A DNA stretch of 29,808 bases from Bacillota bacterium (GCA_023424785.1 JAFADP010000098.1:1-29808); one strand, 5' to 3'. Counted from the first letter of the stretch, positions 7,505 to 16,971 are shown. Notes: generated by a model from the letters alone, not told the origin. Translations and numbers: made by a program.

Positions 7505-8315
7505 ATTTAATTCTAGACTCTATAAATTTAGCAACAGCATCATCAGTGTTATATGATATAACTGATGTTGATATTTCTTTTAATTCTTGTACAGCATTCA
7601 TTACTGCATAACATTCATTAGATATTTTAAACATTGGAATATCATTTAGGTTATCTCCAAAAACTATTAGATTTTTAAATTGTAAGTAATCTTTTAATTT
7701 ATTAATTGCATTAGCTTTTGTAGCATTAATATCATATATTTCAAGATTATATATATTAGGATTGTATACATCTTTATATTTTACTATATAGATATTATTC
7801 ATATGTTTAATTTCATTATAAAGTTGTTCTACCTTATATTTATTGTCTATAAGTGTAAAATAAAGTACGTTAGAATAATCTTTAATGTCATCATTTATAA
7901 ATGTTTTAAGTTTAGATTTTTTTCTAGCGTTGAAAAAGTCTATTTGATAAGAATTAGATAATCTTTTATAGTAGGAAAATAACTTATTATTTTCAATAGT
8001 ATATATGAAAGGTGTTAAATCATATTTATTAAATATGAATAATAAGTCCTTAACAATAGATTCTTTTAGCGTTATGTAGGATATGTATGTATTATCTTTA
8101 ATATTATATATTGCTGAACCATTCATTGATATTACAGGAAGATTAATATTAACATCTTTAAGTATATCAACTATAGTAGCAGGAGTCCTAGCTGTTGCTA
8201 TTGAAAAATTAATATTATTATCAATAGCTTTATTTAAAATATTTTTAGTATTATTAGAGATTTGAGCTTTATTATTTAATAAAGTTCCATCTAAGTCAGA
8301 TATGTATAAGTCCAT
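7503..8315 (-). CDS. Cof-type HAD-IIB phosphatase
   Basis: 270 residues. HAD motif I is DLDGTLL at residues 7-13 with the nucleophile Asp7 and Asp9; motif II is TART near 43; a C2B cap occupies the middle; motif IV is FGDNLNDIPMF with the metal-binding aspartates. Such enzymes hydrolyse sugar phosphates, flavin nucleotides or similar small phosphates, and substrate cannot be assigned from sequence. AAGGAG precedes the ATG on the minus strand. The gene sits alone between two identical tRNA-Ser genes and faces the first of them. Confidence 0.9.
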   Translation of the reverse strand: MDLYISDLDGTLLNNKAQISNNTKNILNKAIDNNINFSIATARTPATIVDILKDVNINLPVISMNGSAIYNIKDNTYISYITLKESIVKDLLFIFNKYDLTPFIYTIENNKLFSYYKRLSNSYQIDFFNARKKSKLKTFINDDIKDYSNVLYFTLIDNKYKVEQLYNEIKHMNNIYIVKYKDVYNPNIYNLEIYDINATKANAINKLKDYLQFKNLIVFGDNLNDIPMFKISNECYAVMNAVQELKEISTSVISYNTDDAVAKFIESRIK

Positions 8316-8403
8316 AATTAATAGCTCCTTTTAAAAAAATAAGTATATTCTTATAATATCAATAAAGTACTAAAAAAAATATAGAAAAATGTTAAAAAAG
8401 TTG

Positions 8404-8432
8404 TTGACATAGGTTCTTATACTTGATATAAT
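8404..8432 (+). promoter_or_regulatory. Promoter of tRNA-Ser cluster
   Basis: Perfect TTGACA (8404-8409), a 17-nt spacer and perfect TATAAT (8427-8432), 16 nt before tRNA-Ser copy 2. It probably also drives tRNA-Ser(GCT). Confidence 0.88.
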
Positions 8433-8448
8433 CTTTTTTGTAAGTTGT

Positions 8449-8539
8449 GGAGAGATGGTCGAGTTGGTTTAAGGCACCGGTCTTGAAAACCGGCGTACCT
8501 TTGCGGGTACCCAGGGTTCGAATCCCTGTCTCTCCGCCA
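8449..8539 (+). tRNA. tRNA-Ser (TGA), copy 2
   Basis: Identical over all 91 nt to 7380-7470, with anticodon TGA and an encoded CCA. It lies 24 nt before tRNA-Ser(GCT) with no terminator between, so the two form one transcript. Confidence 0.97.
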
Positions 8540-8563
8540 TAAACCTTAATATAGAGGGCACAT

Positions 8564-8654
8564 GGAGGAATACTCAAGTGGCTGAAGAGGCGCCCCTGCT
8601 AAGGGCGTAGGTCGGGCAACTGGCGCCCGGGTTCAAATCCCGGTTCCTCCGCCA
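8564..8654 (+). tRNA. tRNA-Ser (GCT)
   Basis: A 91-nt class II tRNA: acceptor GGAGGAA/TTCCTCC, anticodon stem CGCCC/GGGCG around CTGCTAA (anticodon GCT), a long variable arm (GGTCGGGCAACTGGCGCC region) and an encoded CCA with discriminator G. It reads AGC and AGU. Confidence 0.96.
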
Positions 8655-8687
8655 AAAGACATTTATCATATGATAAATGTCTTTTTT
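8655..8687 (+). terminator. tRNA-Ser cluster terminator
   Basis: The near-perfect palindrome AAAGACATTTATCA / TGATAAATGTCTTT with a TA loop, ending in T. The 3' A of the tRNA adjoins the stem. Confidence 0.9.
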
Positions 8688-8733
8688 GTTTTGTATATAA
8701 TAAATTAAATAGAACATTAATTAAACTATATAA

Positions 8734-8766
8734 GAAAAAAGAGCCTTAAGGAGGCTCTTTTTTTTA
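8734..8766 (+). terminator. Second intrinsic terminator, no gene of its own
   Basis: AAAAAAGAGCC, loop TTAAGGA, GGCTCTTTTTTTT. It is symmetrical enough to work in both directions. It lies only 46 nt after the tRNA terminator and ahead of the addB promoter, so it probably acts as a backup insulator. Confidence 0.82.
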
Positions 8767-8808
8767 TATAAAAATATTTATTTAATAAAATAATTTATCT
8801 TTGTGTAC

Positions 8809-8814
8809 TATAAT
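8809..8814 (+). promoter_or_regulatory. Probable addAB promoter -10
   Basis: A perfect TATAAT with no good -35 at the usual distance. It would start the transcript near 8821, 28 nt before the chosen addB start. Confidence 0.4.
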
Positions 8815-8848
8815 TAAATATAATGATATTAAGTTAGGAGATGAATTA

Positions 8849-11800
8849 ATGGGTATAAGATTTATATATGGTAGATCTGGGAGTGGAAAAAGCACATTTT
8901 GTCTTAATGATATAAATAAAAAGCTAAATGATAATGAAAATAATAAGTTAATATATATAGTTCCTGAGCAGTATACCTTTCAAAGAGAAACTTTATTACT
9001 AAGGAAAATATCAGAGAAGGGATTATTAAGAGCAGAAGTATTAAGTTTTAAGAGAATGGCAAATAAGGTATTTGATGAGTGTGGTGGGCGTGTACATAAC
9101 ATAATAAAAGATTCAGGTAAGAGCATGCTTATTTACAAAATACTTCAAGAAGAACATGATTTATTTCAATATTTCAATAGAATTTCCAGAGAACAAGGAT
9201 TTACGGAAGTAATATCTAAATTATTAACAGAATTTAAAAAGTATAATATTACATCAAACTTAATAGAAGATAAGCTAGTAAATATTGAAGATGAGGAATT
9301 AAAGAAAAAATTAATTGATCTGTCATTAATATATGAAAAATTTAGTGAAAGTTTAAGTAGCAATACTATTGATAGTGATGATGAGCTTACATTCTTAGCT
9401 AATAAGTTAGAACATTGCAATTTATTTGAAGGATCAGAAGTTTGGATTGATGAATTTACTACATTTACTCCACAGCAATTAAATGTAATAAGAATTTTAG
9501 CTAAACAATGTAAAAGAATAAATATAACATTGTGTATGGAGGAAATAAGTAATAATGAAAGTGAAATGAAGACAGTATTTAATCCTATTAAATCAACAGA
9601 GAATAGGCTTATTAATTTAATGAAAGAAGAGAATATTAAATATTTAAAGCCTATAGATTTAAATGAGGAAAATAGTATAAGATTTAGAAATAGTTTTGAG
9701 TTAAGTCACTTAGAAAAATATTTTTATACCTATCCTTTCAAAATATATAATAAAAAAAATACGGACATTAGATTATATAAAGCAAATAATTCATATGATG
9801 AAGTTCAAGAAATAGCAAGAGAAATATTAAGATTAGTTAGAGATGTTGGCTATAGATATAGAGATATTTCTGTTGTATGTAGAGATATTGATAATTATGA
9901 GAAGATAACAAAAGTTATATTTAATGAGTATAATATTCCTTATTTCATAGATAAAAAAATAGATGTATTAAGTAATCCATTAATAATACTTATTTTATCA
10001 TCAATAGAGGTTTATTTAAGAAATTGGTCTTATGAAAGTATATTTAAGTATTTAAAAAGTGGATTAACATCTTTAGATAGATGGGAAATAGATATATTAG
10101 AAAATTATATATTAGCTCATGGAATTAAAGGATTTAAGTGGACTGAAGAGATTGAAATAAATGAAGAAGATGAAGATTTTGAAATTAAAGAACTTATGAT
10201 TAGAGTAAGAGAACCTTTAATAAAATTTCATTCATCAATAAAGGGAAAGAAGAAGGTTATAGATGTATGTAAGGCTATATATGATTTCCTAGTAAATTTA
10301 GATGTATTTAATAAGATTGAAGAGAGACTAGAGAAGTTTGAAGAATACAATATGCAAGATAAATTAAAGGAATATGAGCAAGTTCCAGGTATAGTAGTAG
10401 AAATACTAGATCAAATGGTAGATGTTCTTGGAGAGGAAGTATTAGAAGCAGGAGAAATATATAAGATACTTAATGCTGGTTTTGAGAATAAAGAAATTGG
10501 AGTTATACCTGTAGCATTAGATCAAGTAAATATAGGAGACATTACTAGAATAAAAGGAAGAGATGTGAAGGCTCTGTTTATAGTGGGTGTTAATGATGGA
10601 GTTTTACCATCTGCTAATAAAGAAGAAGGTATTTTATCAGATAATGATAGAGATTTACTAAAAGATATAGGCATAGAATTAGCTGCTACAAATAAGGCAA
10701 AGGTTTTTGAAGAACAGTTTATTGTTTATACAGCATTAACACTAGCTAGTGAGTTTTTAATGGTAAGTTATCCTATGGCAGATTTTGAAGGAAAATCATT
10801 AAGACCATCTATAGTAATTCCAAGATTAAAAAGAATATTTCCAAAGTTAGTTGAAGAAAGTGATATATACAACCTTAGAAGAAATAATGATAATTTATTT
10901 AATATAACAGCGCCTAATCCAACATTTAATGAATTTATATTGGCTATGAGAAGAAGATATGATAAAGAAGAAATAGAGGATTATTGGAAAGAGGTATATT
11001 GTTGGTATAAAAATAATGACGAGTTTAAAAAGAAAGCTGAAAATATAATGAAAGGACTTAATTATAGAAATATAGGTGGTGCTATATCAAAGGAAAAAAT
11101 AAGAGATTTATACAGTACAGATTCAGGAAGATTACTATTTAGTGTATCAAGATTAGAAAAGTATGCAGAATGTCCATTTTCATATTTTATTCAATATGGA
11201 CTTAAAGCTAAAGATAGAAAAATATATGAATTTTCAGCACCTGATTTGGGCTCATTTATGCATGATATATTAGATGGATTTACTAAAAGAGTAAAAGGTG
11301 AAGGAATATCATGGTCAGAATTAGACTTAAATAAGTGTAAGATTATAGTGGATGAGTTAGTTAAAAATAAGTTAGAAGAAGAACAGGATTCTATTTTAAA
11401 TAGTAGCAAAAAATTTAAGTATTTTACTAATAGATTCAAGAAGGTAATTACAAGGTCTGTTTCAATAATTGCAGAGCAAATGAAGCGAGGAGAATTTGAG
11501 ATTTTTAGCAATGAATATGTATTTGGAAGTCTTGGAGATGGAGCTCCTATAAAACTTAATTTACCTTCAGGAGAAGAGGTATTTTTAACTGGTAGAGTAG
11601 ATAGAATTGATACATTAACATTAGATAATAATACTTATGTTAGAGTAATAGATTATAAATCAGGTGCTAAAACATTTGATTTAAATGAGTTGTATTATGG
11701 TATTCAAATTCAATTATTAGTATATTTAGATGCTATACTTAAAAATTCTCAATATATTATGAAAAAACAAGCTATACCAGGAGCAATACTTTATTTTAAA

Positions 11801-12277
11801 ATAGATGATCCAATTATAAAAAGTAAGATTGAGTTAGAAGATGATGAGATAAAAGAAGAAATATTAAAAAAGTTAAAGATGAATGGATTATTACTTAAAA
11901 ATGCAGAACTTGTTAGATCAATGGATCACAATATGGTTACTTACTCTTTAATTATACCTGCTGCGTTTAAAAAGGATGGAGATTTTTCATCTACTAGTTC
12001 AGTTGTAACAGAAGATGAATTTAATATATTAAGAGAATATGTTAATAAAAAAATGATTGAGTTATGTGAGGATATGCTTAGTGGAAAAATAAAAATTGAG
12101 CCTTGTAAAAAAATGAATTCATCATATTGTGAGTATTGTAGTTATTCACCTATATGTCAATTTGATACTAGGTTTAGTGATAATAAATATAAGCTTATAG
12201 TAAAGAAGGATGAAGAGGTAATTTGGCAACAAATGAAGGAATTTATAAAGGAGGGGAAAGAAGATGTCGGAAACTAA
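8849..12277 (+). CDS. addB: ATP-dependent helicase/nuclease subunit B
   Basis: 1142 residues. AddB pairs with AddA to process double-strand breaks for recombination. The N-terminal Walker A is GRSGSGKST (residues 8-16). The C-terminal RecB-type nuclease has GRVDRID and VIDYKSG. Four cysteines fit the known AddB 4Fe-4S cluster: C775 in AECPFSYF, and C1094, C1097 and C1103 (C-x2-C-x5-C) near the end. I start at 8849 (MGIRFIYGRSG) because AGGAG lies 8 nt upstream and family members begin there. An in-frame TTG at 8801 would put the -10 box inside the gene. The last 14 bases overlap addA, so the subunits are translationally coupled. Confidence 0.97.
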   Translation: MGIRFIYGRSGSGKSTFCLNDINKKLNDNENNKLIYIVPEQYTFQRETLLLRKISEKGLLRAEVLSFKRMANKVFDECGGRVHNIIKDSGKSMLIYKILQEEHDLFQYFNRISREQGFTEVISKLLTEFKKYNITSNLIEDKLVNIEDEELKKKLIDLSLIYEKFSESLSSNTIDSDDELTFLANKLEHCNLFEGSEVWIDEFTTFTPQQLNVIRILAKQCKRINITLCMEEISNNESEMKTVFNPIKSTENRLINLMKEENIKYLKPIDLNEENSIRFRNSFELSHLEKYFYTYPFKIYNKKNTDIRLYKANNSYDEVQEIAREILRLVRDVGYRYRDISVVCRDIDNYEKITKVIFNEYNIPYFIDKKIDVLSNPLIILILSSIEVYLRNWSYESIFKYLKSGLTSLDRWEIDILENYILAHGIKGFKWTEEIEINEEDEDFEIKELMIRVREPLIKFHSSIKGKKKVIDVCKAIYDFLVNLDVFNKIEERLEKFEEYNMQDKLKEYEQVPGIVVEILDQMVDVLGEEVLEAGEIYKILNAGFENKEIGVIPVALDQVNIGDITRIKGRDVKALFIVGVNDGVLPSANKEEGILSDNDRDLLKDIGIELAATNKAKVFEEQFIVYTALTLASEFLMVSYPMADFEGKSLRPSIVIPRLKRIFPKLVEESDIYNLRRNNDNLFNITAPNPTFNEFILAMRRRYDKEEIEDYWKEVYCWYKNNDEFKKKAENIMKGLNYRNIGGAISKEKIRDLYSTDSGRLLFSVSRLEKYAECPFSYFIQYGLKAKDRKIYEFSAPDLGSFMHDILDGFTKRVKGEGISWSELDLNKCKIIVDELVKNKLEEEQDSILNSSKKFKYFTNRFKKVITRSVSIIAEQMKRGEFEIFSNEYVFGSLGDGAPIKLNLPSGEEVFLTGRVDRIDTLTLDNNTYVRVIDYKSGAKTFDLNELYYGIQIQLLVYLDAILKNSQYIMKKQAIPGAILYFKIDDPIIKSKIELEDDEIKEEILKKLKMNGLLLKNAELVRSMDHNMVTYSLIIPAAFKKDGDFSSTSSVVTEDEFNILREYVNKKMIELCEDMLSGKIKIEPCKKMNSSYCEYCSYSPICQFDTRFSDNKYKLIVKKDEEVIWQQMKEFIKEGKEDVGN

Positions 12278-15200
12278 ATGGACTAACGAGCAGTTAGCTG
12301 CAATAGAAACTAGAAAATGTAATCTGTTAGTTGCAGCAGCAGCAGGATCTGGAAAGACTGCAGTACTAGTAGAAAGAATAATAAGAATAATAACTAATGA
12401 AGATAATCCAGTAGATATAGATAGATTACTAGTAGTTACTTTTACTAGTGCAGCTGCTTCAGAGATGAGAGAAAGAATAGCAGGGGCAATTACAAAAGCA
12501 TTAGAGAAAAATCCTAATTCTGAAAATTTACAGAGACAATTAATGCTATTAAGTAGAGCAAATATAACTACTATGCATTCATTTTGCTTAGAAGTTATAA
12601 AAAATAATTTTCATGTTATAGACTTAGACCCTTCCTTTAGAATATTAGATGAAACTGAAGGAGTACTTCTTAAGGGAGAAGTAATTGAAGAGTTATTTGA
12701 AGATAAGTATGAAAGAGAGGATAAAGACTTTCTTGAGTTGGTAGAAGCATATAGTACTTCTAAAAATGATAATAAACTAAAAGATATTGTATTAGATTTA
12801 TTTAGATTTTCTATGAGTGGACCATGGCCAGAAAAATGGTTAAGGGAAAAAAGTGAAGAATTTAATATAGAAACATTAGAAGATTTAAATAACACACCAT
12901 GGATTAATATTATTAAAGATAATATTAGAGTTGAATTAGAAGGATTAATAGGTATGGAAGGCATAGCTATTGATTTAATAGAACAAACTCAAGGATTAGA
13001 ACCTTATATGGAAACATTCCAAGATGATATGTGCATTTTAAATAGAATGTATGAAAAGATATCAGGTGGAATAGAAGATTTATACTATGAATTTTCTCAT
13101 TATAAATTTTCAAAGCTAAAGACAGTCAGAAGTAATAATGTGTTAGATAAAGATGCTCAAGATAGAGTAAAAAGTATAAGAAATGATATAAAGAAAAAAA
13201 TAGATAAATTAAAAGAATCTATATTTGAGTTAACTCCAGAAGAAATGTTATTAACTATAAAATCATCATATCCTTTTATGAAGGAATTAATACAGCTTGT
13301 TATAGAGTTTGGAGAAATGTTTTCTAAGGCTAAGAAAGATAAGGGAGCTTTAGATTTTAATGATTTAGAACATTTATGTTTAAAGATATTATCAAATGAA
13401 GAATCTAATGTTGCAAATAAATTTAAAGAATACTTTGATGAAGTATTAGTAGATGAGTATCAAGATTCTAATAATGTTCAAGAATCTATAATAAATTTAG
13501 TATCTAGAAAATATGATAATAATCCCAATGTATTTATGGTTGGAGATGTCAAGCAGAGTATTTATAGATTTAGACAGGCAAAGCCAGAATTATTTTTAGA
13601 TAAATATGCTACTTATTCTAGTGAAGAAGGAAGTAATAGAAAAATACAACTTTATAAAAACTTTAGAAGTAGATATGAAGTTATAACTGGTGTTAACTAT
13701 ATATTTAAAGAGCTTATGTCAAAAGAAGTTGGAGAAATTGAATATACAAATGAAGAAGCTTTAAATTTAGGGGCAGATTATAAAATTCCTGAAGAGAATG
13801 GAATAACTGTTGGTGGAGATATAGAGCTTCACATAGTAGATAAATTTGATAATAAAGATAATATAGAAGAAGAAAAAGTAGTTCAATTAGAAGATGAAGA
13901 AGAGATTGGAGCTATAAATAGAGAAGCTAAAATTGTAGCAGAAAGAATTAAGCAATTAGTATATCCTAAAGAAAATGAAGAAAAATTTAGGGTATTAGAT
14001 AAAGAAAGTGGTGATTATAGGCCTGTAACATTTAAAGATATAGTTATATTATTAAGAGCAACTAAAAATTGGTCTGAAGTATTTTTAGAAGAGCTTGGAG
14101 CTGAAGGTATACCTGTTTATGCAGATACAGCTACAGGATATTTTGAGTCAATAGAAATAAGAACAATAATGTCATTACTTCAAGTTATAGATAATCCAAT
14201 GCAAGATGTTCCTATGATAGCTCTTTTAAGATCTCCAATAATGAATTTTAGTGATGAAGAACTAAGTGATATAAGATTATTAGATAAAGAAAAATATTTC
14301 TATGAAAATATAAATACTTTAGCTATAAAGGAAGATGTGGAAAATATAAATTTAAAAAATAAATGTATTGATTTTCTTCATAAGTTAGATAAATGGAGAG
14401 AGAGAAGTACATTTATGCCAATAGATGAATTTATATGGTATTTATATGTAGATACATCTTACTATGGATTTGTTGGAGCTATGCCTAATGGTACTTTAAG
14501 ACAGGCAAATTTAAGAATTTTATTTCAAAGAGCAAGACAATATGAGAAAACAAGTTTTAAAGGATTATTTAACTTTATAAACTTTATTAATAAATTAAGA
14601 AAATCTTCAGGGGACATGGGAAGTGCCAAGATACTAGGAGAAAATGAAGATGTAGTAAGAATAATGAGTATTCACAAAAGTAAGGGATTAGAATTTCCTA
14701 TTGTATTTTTATGTGGAACAGGAAAGCAATTTAACTTTATGGATTTAAATAAAGACATATTATATCATGAGGAACTAGGATTAGGTCCAGAGTTTGTTGA
14801 TATTGAAAGAAGAATTAGCTACAGTACACTTCCAAGAGAAGCAATAAAGCAAAGAATAAAGCTTGAAACATTATCTGAGGAAATGAGAATTCTATATGTT
14901 GCATTTACTAGAGCTAAGGAAAAACTAATTATAACAGGGGCTACAGGTGATAGGAATAAGCTAATAAGAAAGGCTTATAATAGTGCATTATTAGATAATA
15001 ATAGGGTATTACCATCAGAAGTATTAAAATGTAAATCTTACTTGGAGTGGATAACAATTGCCTTATTTAAGCATAGAGATGGAAATGTATTAAGAGATGA
15101 AGTTGGAGCTGTGGATATTAATGTAAAAGATGACTTATCCACATGGAAAGTGTTCATACACAAGCAAAATCAACTACCTGTGGATAAAAAGGATGAAACT

Positions 15201-15974
15201 GTGGATGAAATTTCAGAAAATAATGAGTTAATAAACTTTAATTGTGATACTGTGGATAAAAAGATTAAGGATAAGTTAGAATATAGATATAAATATATAG
15301 AATCAACAACATTAAAAAGTAATTTTTCAGTATCAGATTTAAAAAGAAAAAATTATGAAGCTTTTGAAGATGTAGATACTAAAAAACTTTATGATGAAAA
15401 AGTAATGATTAAGCCAAATTTCTTACAAGAAGAACGAGGATTAGGAGCAGCAGAGAAGGGAACTGCAATGCACTTTGTAATGCAAAAGATAGATTTAGAT
15501 AGAATTAATACTATTGAAGAAATAAAATATCAGTTAAAAGATATGGTTAATAGTGAATTGTTAAGTGAAGAGGAATTTAAAGTTATTAGACCTATAAAAA
15601 TATTAAAATTTTTTAGAAGTAATATAGGTAAAAGATTATTAAATGCATATAAAAATGGAGAAAAAATTTATAGAGAACTTCCTTTTTATACTGAAATTAG
15701 TGCTTCAAAGGTAGATGAGAGCTCATCAGATAATTTAATAAATGAAAAAGTAAGACTCCAAGGAGTAATAGATTTATTTTTCTATGAAAATAATAATATA
15801 GTATTAGTTGACTATAAAACGGATTATGTTGAAGATGGAAAAGAAGATGAGCTTAGAGAAAAATATAGAATTCAGATTAACTACTATAAAGAAGCATTAG
15901 AAAAAATAACAGATAATGATATAAGTGAATGTTATCTATATTCATTTTATTTAGATAGAGAAATTAAATATTAA
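12264..15974 (+). CDS. addA: ATP-dependent helicase/nuclease subunit A
   Basis: 1236 residues. AddA is the UvrD-type helicase and nuclease of the AddAB complex. Helicase motifs in order: Walker A AAAAGSGKT (24-32), TFTSAAASEMRERI, motif II VDEYQDSN, motif III VGDVKQSIYRFR, motif V IHKSKGLEFPIVF and motif VI YVAFTRAKEKL. The C-terminal nuclease has LQGVIDLF and VDYKTDYV (D1183-Y-K). The start lies in the 3' end of addB with GGAGGGG just upstream. Residues about 958-999, a poorly conserved linker between helicase and nuclease, are encoded by DNA that holds three perfect DnaA boxes, and these use GTG for Val where the gene otherwise mostly uses GTT or GTA. Confidence 0.97.
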   Translation: MSETKWTNEQLAAIETRKCNLLVAAAAGSGKTAVLVERIIRIITNEDNPVDIDRLLVVTFTSAAASEMRERIAGAITKALEKNPNSENLQRQLMLLSRANITTMHSFCLEVIKNNFHVIDLDPSFRILDETEGVLLKGEVIEELFEDKYEREDKDFLELVEAYSTSKNDNKLKDIVLDLFRFSMSGPWPEKWLREKSEEFNIETLEDLNNTPWINIIKDNIRVELEGLIGMEGIAIDLIEQTQGLEPYMETFQDDMCILNRMYEKISGGIEDLYYEFSHYKFSKLKTVRSNNVLDKDAQDRVKSIRNDIKKKIDKLKESIFELTPEEMLLTIKSSYPFMKELIQLVIEFGEMFSKAKKDKGALDFNDLEHLCLKILSNEESNVANKFKEYFDEVLVDEYQDSNNVQESIINLVSRKYDNNPNVFMVGDVKQSIYRFRQAKPELFLDKYATYSSEEGSNRKIQLYKNFRSRYEVITGVNYIFKELMSKEVGEIEYTNEEALNLGADYKIPEENGITVGGDIELHIVDKFDNKDNIEEEKVVQLEDEEEIGAINREAKIVAERIKQLVYPKENEEKFRVLDKESGDYRPVTFKDIVILLRATKNWSEVFLEELGAEGIPVYADTATGYFESIEIRTIMSLLQVIDNPMQDVPMIALLRSPIMNFSDEELSDIRLLDKEKYFYENINTLAIKEDVENINLKNKCIDFLHKLDKWRERSTFMPIDEFIWYLYVDTSYYGFVGAMPNGTLRQANLRILFQRARQYEKTSFKGLFNFINFINKLRKSSGDMGSAKILGENEDVVRIMSIHKSKGLEFPIVFLCGTGKQFNFMDLNKDILYHEELGLGPEFVDIERRISYSTLPREAIKQRIKLETLSEEMRILYVAFTRAKEKLIITGATGDRNKLIRKAYNSALLDNNRVLPSEVLKCKSYLEWITIALFKHRDGNVLRDEVGAVDINVKDDLSTWKVFIHKQNQLPVDKKDETVDEISENNELINFNCDTVDKKIKDKLEYRYKYIESTTLKSNFSVSDLKRKNYEAFEDVDTKKLYDEKVMIKPNFLQEERGLGAAEKGTAMHFVMQKIDLDRINTIEEIKYQLKDMVNSELLSEEEFKVIRPIKILKFFRSNIGKRLLNAYKNGEKIYRELPFYTEISASKVDESSSDNLINEKVRLQGVIDLFFYENNNIVLVDYKTDYVEDGKEDELREKYRIQINYYKEALEKITDNDISECYLYSFYLDREIKY
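15135..15259 (+). promoter_or_regulatory. Cluster of DnaA boxes inside addA
   Basis: TTATCCACA occurs at 15135-15143 on the plus strand. Its reverse complement TGTGGATAA is at 15179-15187 and 15251-15259. A one-mismatch copy, TGTGGATGA, is at 15200-15208. I saw no other perfect box in the window. The sites are real matches to the standard 9-mer; DnaA binding is inferred. Confidence 0.6.
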
Positions 15975-15978
15975 AATG

Positions 15979-16018
15979 ATAGGCTATGAAATTATTTATT
16001 TTATAGCCTATTTATATA
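15979..16018 (+). terminator. addA terminator (weak T tract)
   Basis: Inverted repeat ATAGGCTAT / ATAGCCTAT with extra A-T pairs inside. It is followed by TTATATATA rather than a pure T run, so efficiency is uncertain. Confidence 0.6.
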
Positions 16019-16040
16019 TACCAAATAAGCTACAACTATA

Positions 16041-16068
16041 TTGAAAATTTATACTTATATGGTAAAAT
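16041..16068 (+). promoter_or_regulatory. Possible promoter of the histidine kinase gene
   Basis: TTGAAA (16041-16046), a 16-nt spacer and TAAAAT (16063-16068). Each hexamer has one mismatch. Confidence 0.45.
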
Positions 16069-16110
16069 AATTAATATATTTAATTATATTCAATGAAAAG
16101 GGGGTAAATA

Positions 16111-16971
16111 ATGAATTTTAATGAGAGTGAGTTAAATAATTTAACTAAAAAAGAATTAATAAATATAATAACAAAGCAAAAAAAAACTCTTGAGTCTCAA
16201 GAAAACTTTTTTTTGAATATATCTCATGATTTAAGAAGTCCTATAAATAACATTTTGAGTGTACTACAATGCTTAAAATATATAAATGATTTTAATGATG
16301 AAGAAGCAAATAGAAAGAGAAATGAGTATAGAAATATAATAAGAAGAAATAGCTTAAAAATTATAAAATTAATAGATAACTTGATAGATACAACAAAATT
16401 AGAAGGGAATAATTATAAACTATCTAAAATAAATATTAATATAGTAAGTGTAGTTGAAAATATAGTTGAATGTATACGAAGTTATGCACAACAAAAGAAA
16501 ATTGATTTAATTTTTAATACAAATGTTAAAGAATTTATTATAAATGCAGATCCTCAGGCTATTGATAGAATAGTTATGAATTTACTTTCAAATGCAATAA
16601 AGTTTTCACCAATTAATTCAAAGATATTAGTTGATATAAAAGTAATAGATAATATTGTTAATATATCTGTTAAAGATGAGGGAATTGGAATAGATGAAAA
16701 GGATAGAAAGAAGATATTTAATAGATTTGAGCAAGCTAGTTCAAGTAAAAGAATAGAAGGTAAAGGTAGTGGAATAGGATTAGATTTAGTTAATTATCTA
16801 GTTAGTAAACATAATGGAAGTATAAGTTTGAGAAGTGAAGTTAACCATGGATCAGAATTTATTGTGAGTCTTCCAATTGGAAATATAAATAATTGTGATG
16901 AGGTTAGTTATTTACCAACAAAAGAAAAAGTAGAACAACTAGAAATAGAATTCTCAGATATATATTTATAA
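16111..16971 (+). CDS. Soluble orphan sensor histidine kinase
   Basis: 286 residues. HisKA carries the phospho-acceptor H39 in FFLNISHDLRSP, and HATPase_c has the N box (NLLSNAIKFSP), G1 (DEGIGI) and G2 (GSGIGL). Residues 1-30 are a short charged coiled region. There are no membrane helices and no PAS, GAF or HAMP domain, so it is cytoplasmic and must sense through another partner or act as a relay. The residues after about 265 form a short acidic tail of unknown role. No response regulator gene is in the window. GGGGG lies 8 nt before the ATG, and the gene is monocistronic. Confidence 0.92.
   Translation: MNFNESELNNLTKKELINIITKQKKTLESQENFFLNISHDLRSPINNILSVLQCLKYINDFNDEEANRKRNEYRNIIRRNSLKIIKLIDNLIDTTKLEGNNYKLSKININIVSVVENIVECIRSYAQQKKIDLIFNTNVKEFIINADPQAIDRIVMNLLSNAIKFSPINSKILVDIKVIDNIVNISVKDEGIGIDEKDRKKIFNRFEQASSSKRIEGKGSGIGLDLVNYLVSKHNGSISLRSEVNHGSEFIVSLPIGNINNCDEVSYLPTKEKVEQLEIEFSDIYL

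Noticed and set aside
8083..8265. Plus-strand ORF inside the HAD gene
   Set aside because: It is a shadow of the well-supported minus-strand HAD phosphatase and has no recognisable domain.
8392..8577. 61-residue minus-strand ORF across tRNA-Ser copy 2
   Set aside because: It is the antisense translation of a tRNA-Ser gene (GETGIRTLGTRKG...), a known annotation artefact, and has no ribosome site.
9166..9420. Minus-strand ORFs inside addB (also 11191-11511) and addA (12611-12964)
   Set aside because: Ser/Leu/Asn-rich antisense frames of AT-rich genes with no motifs or ribosome sites.
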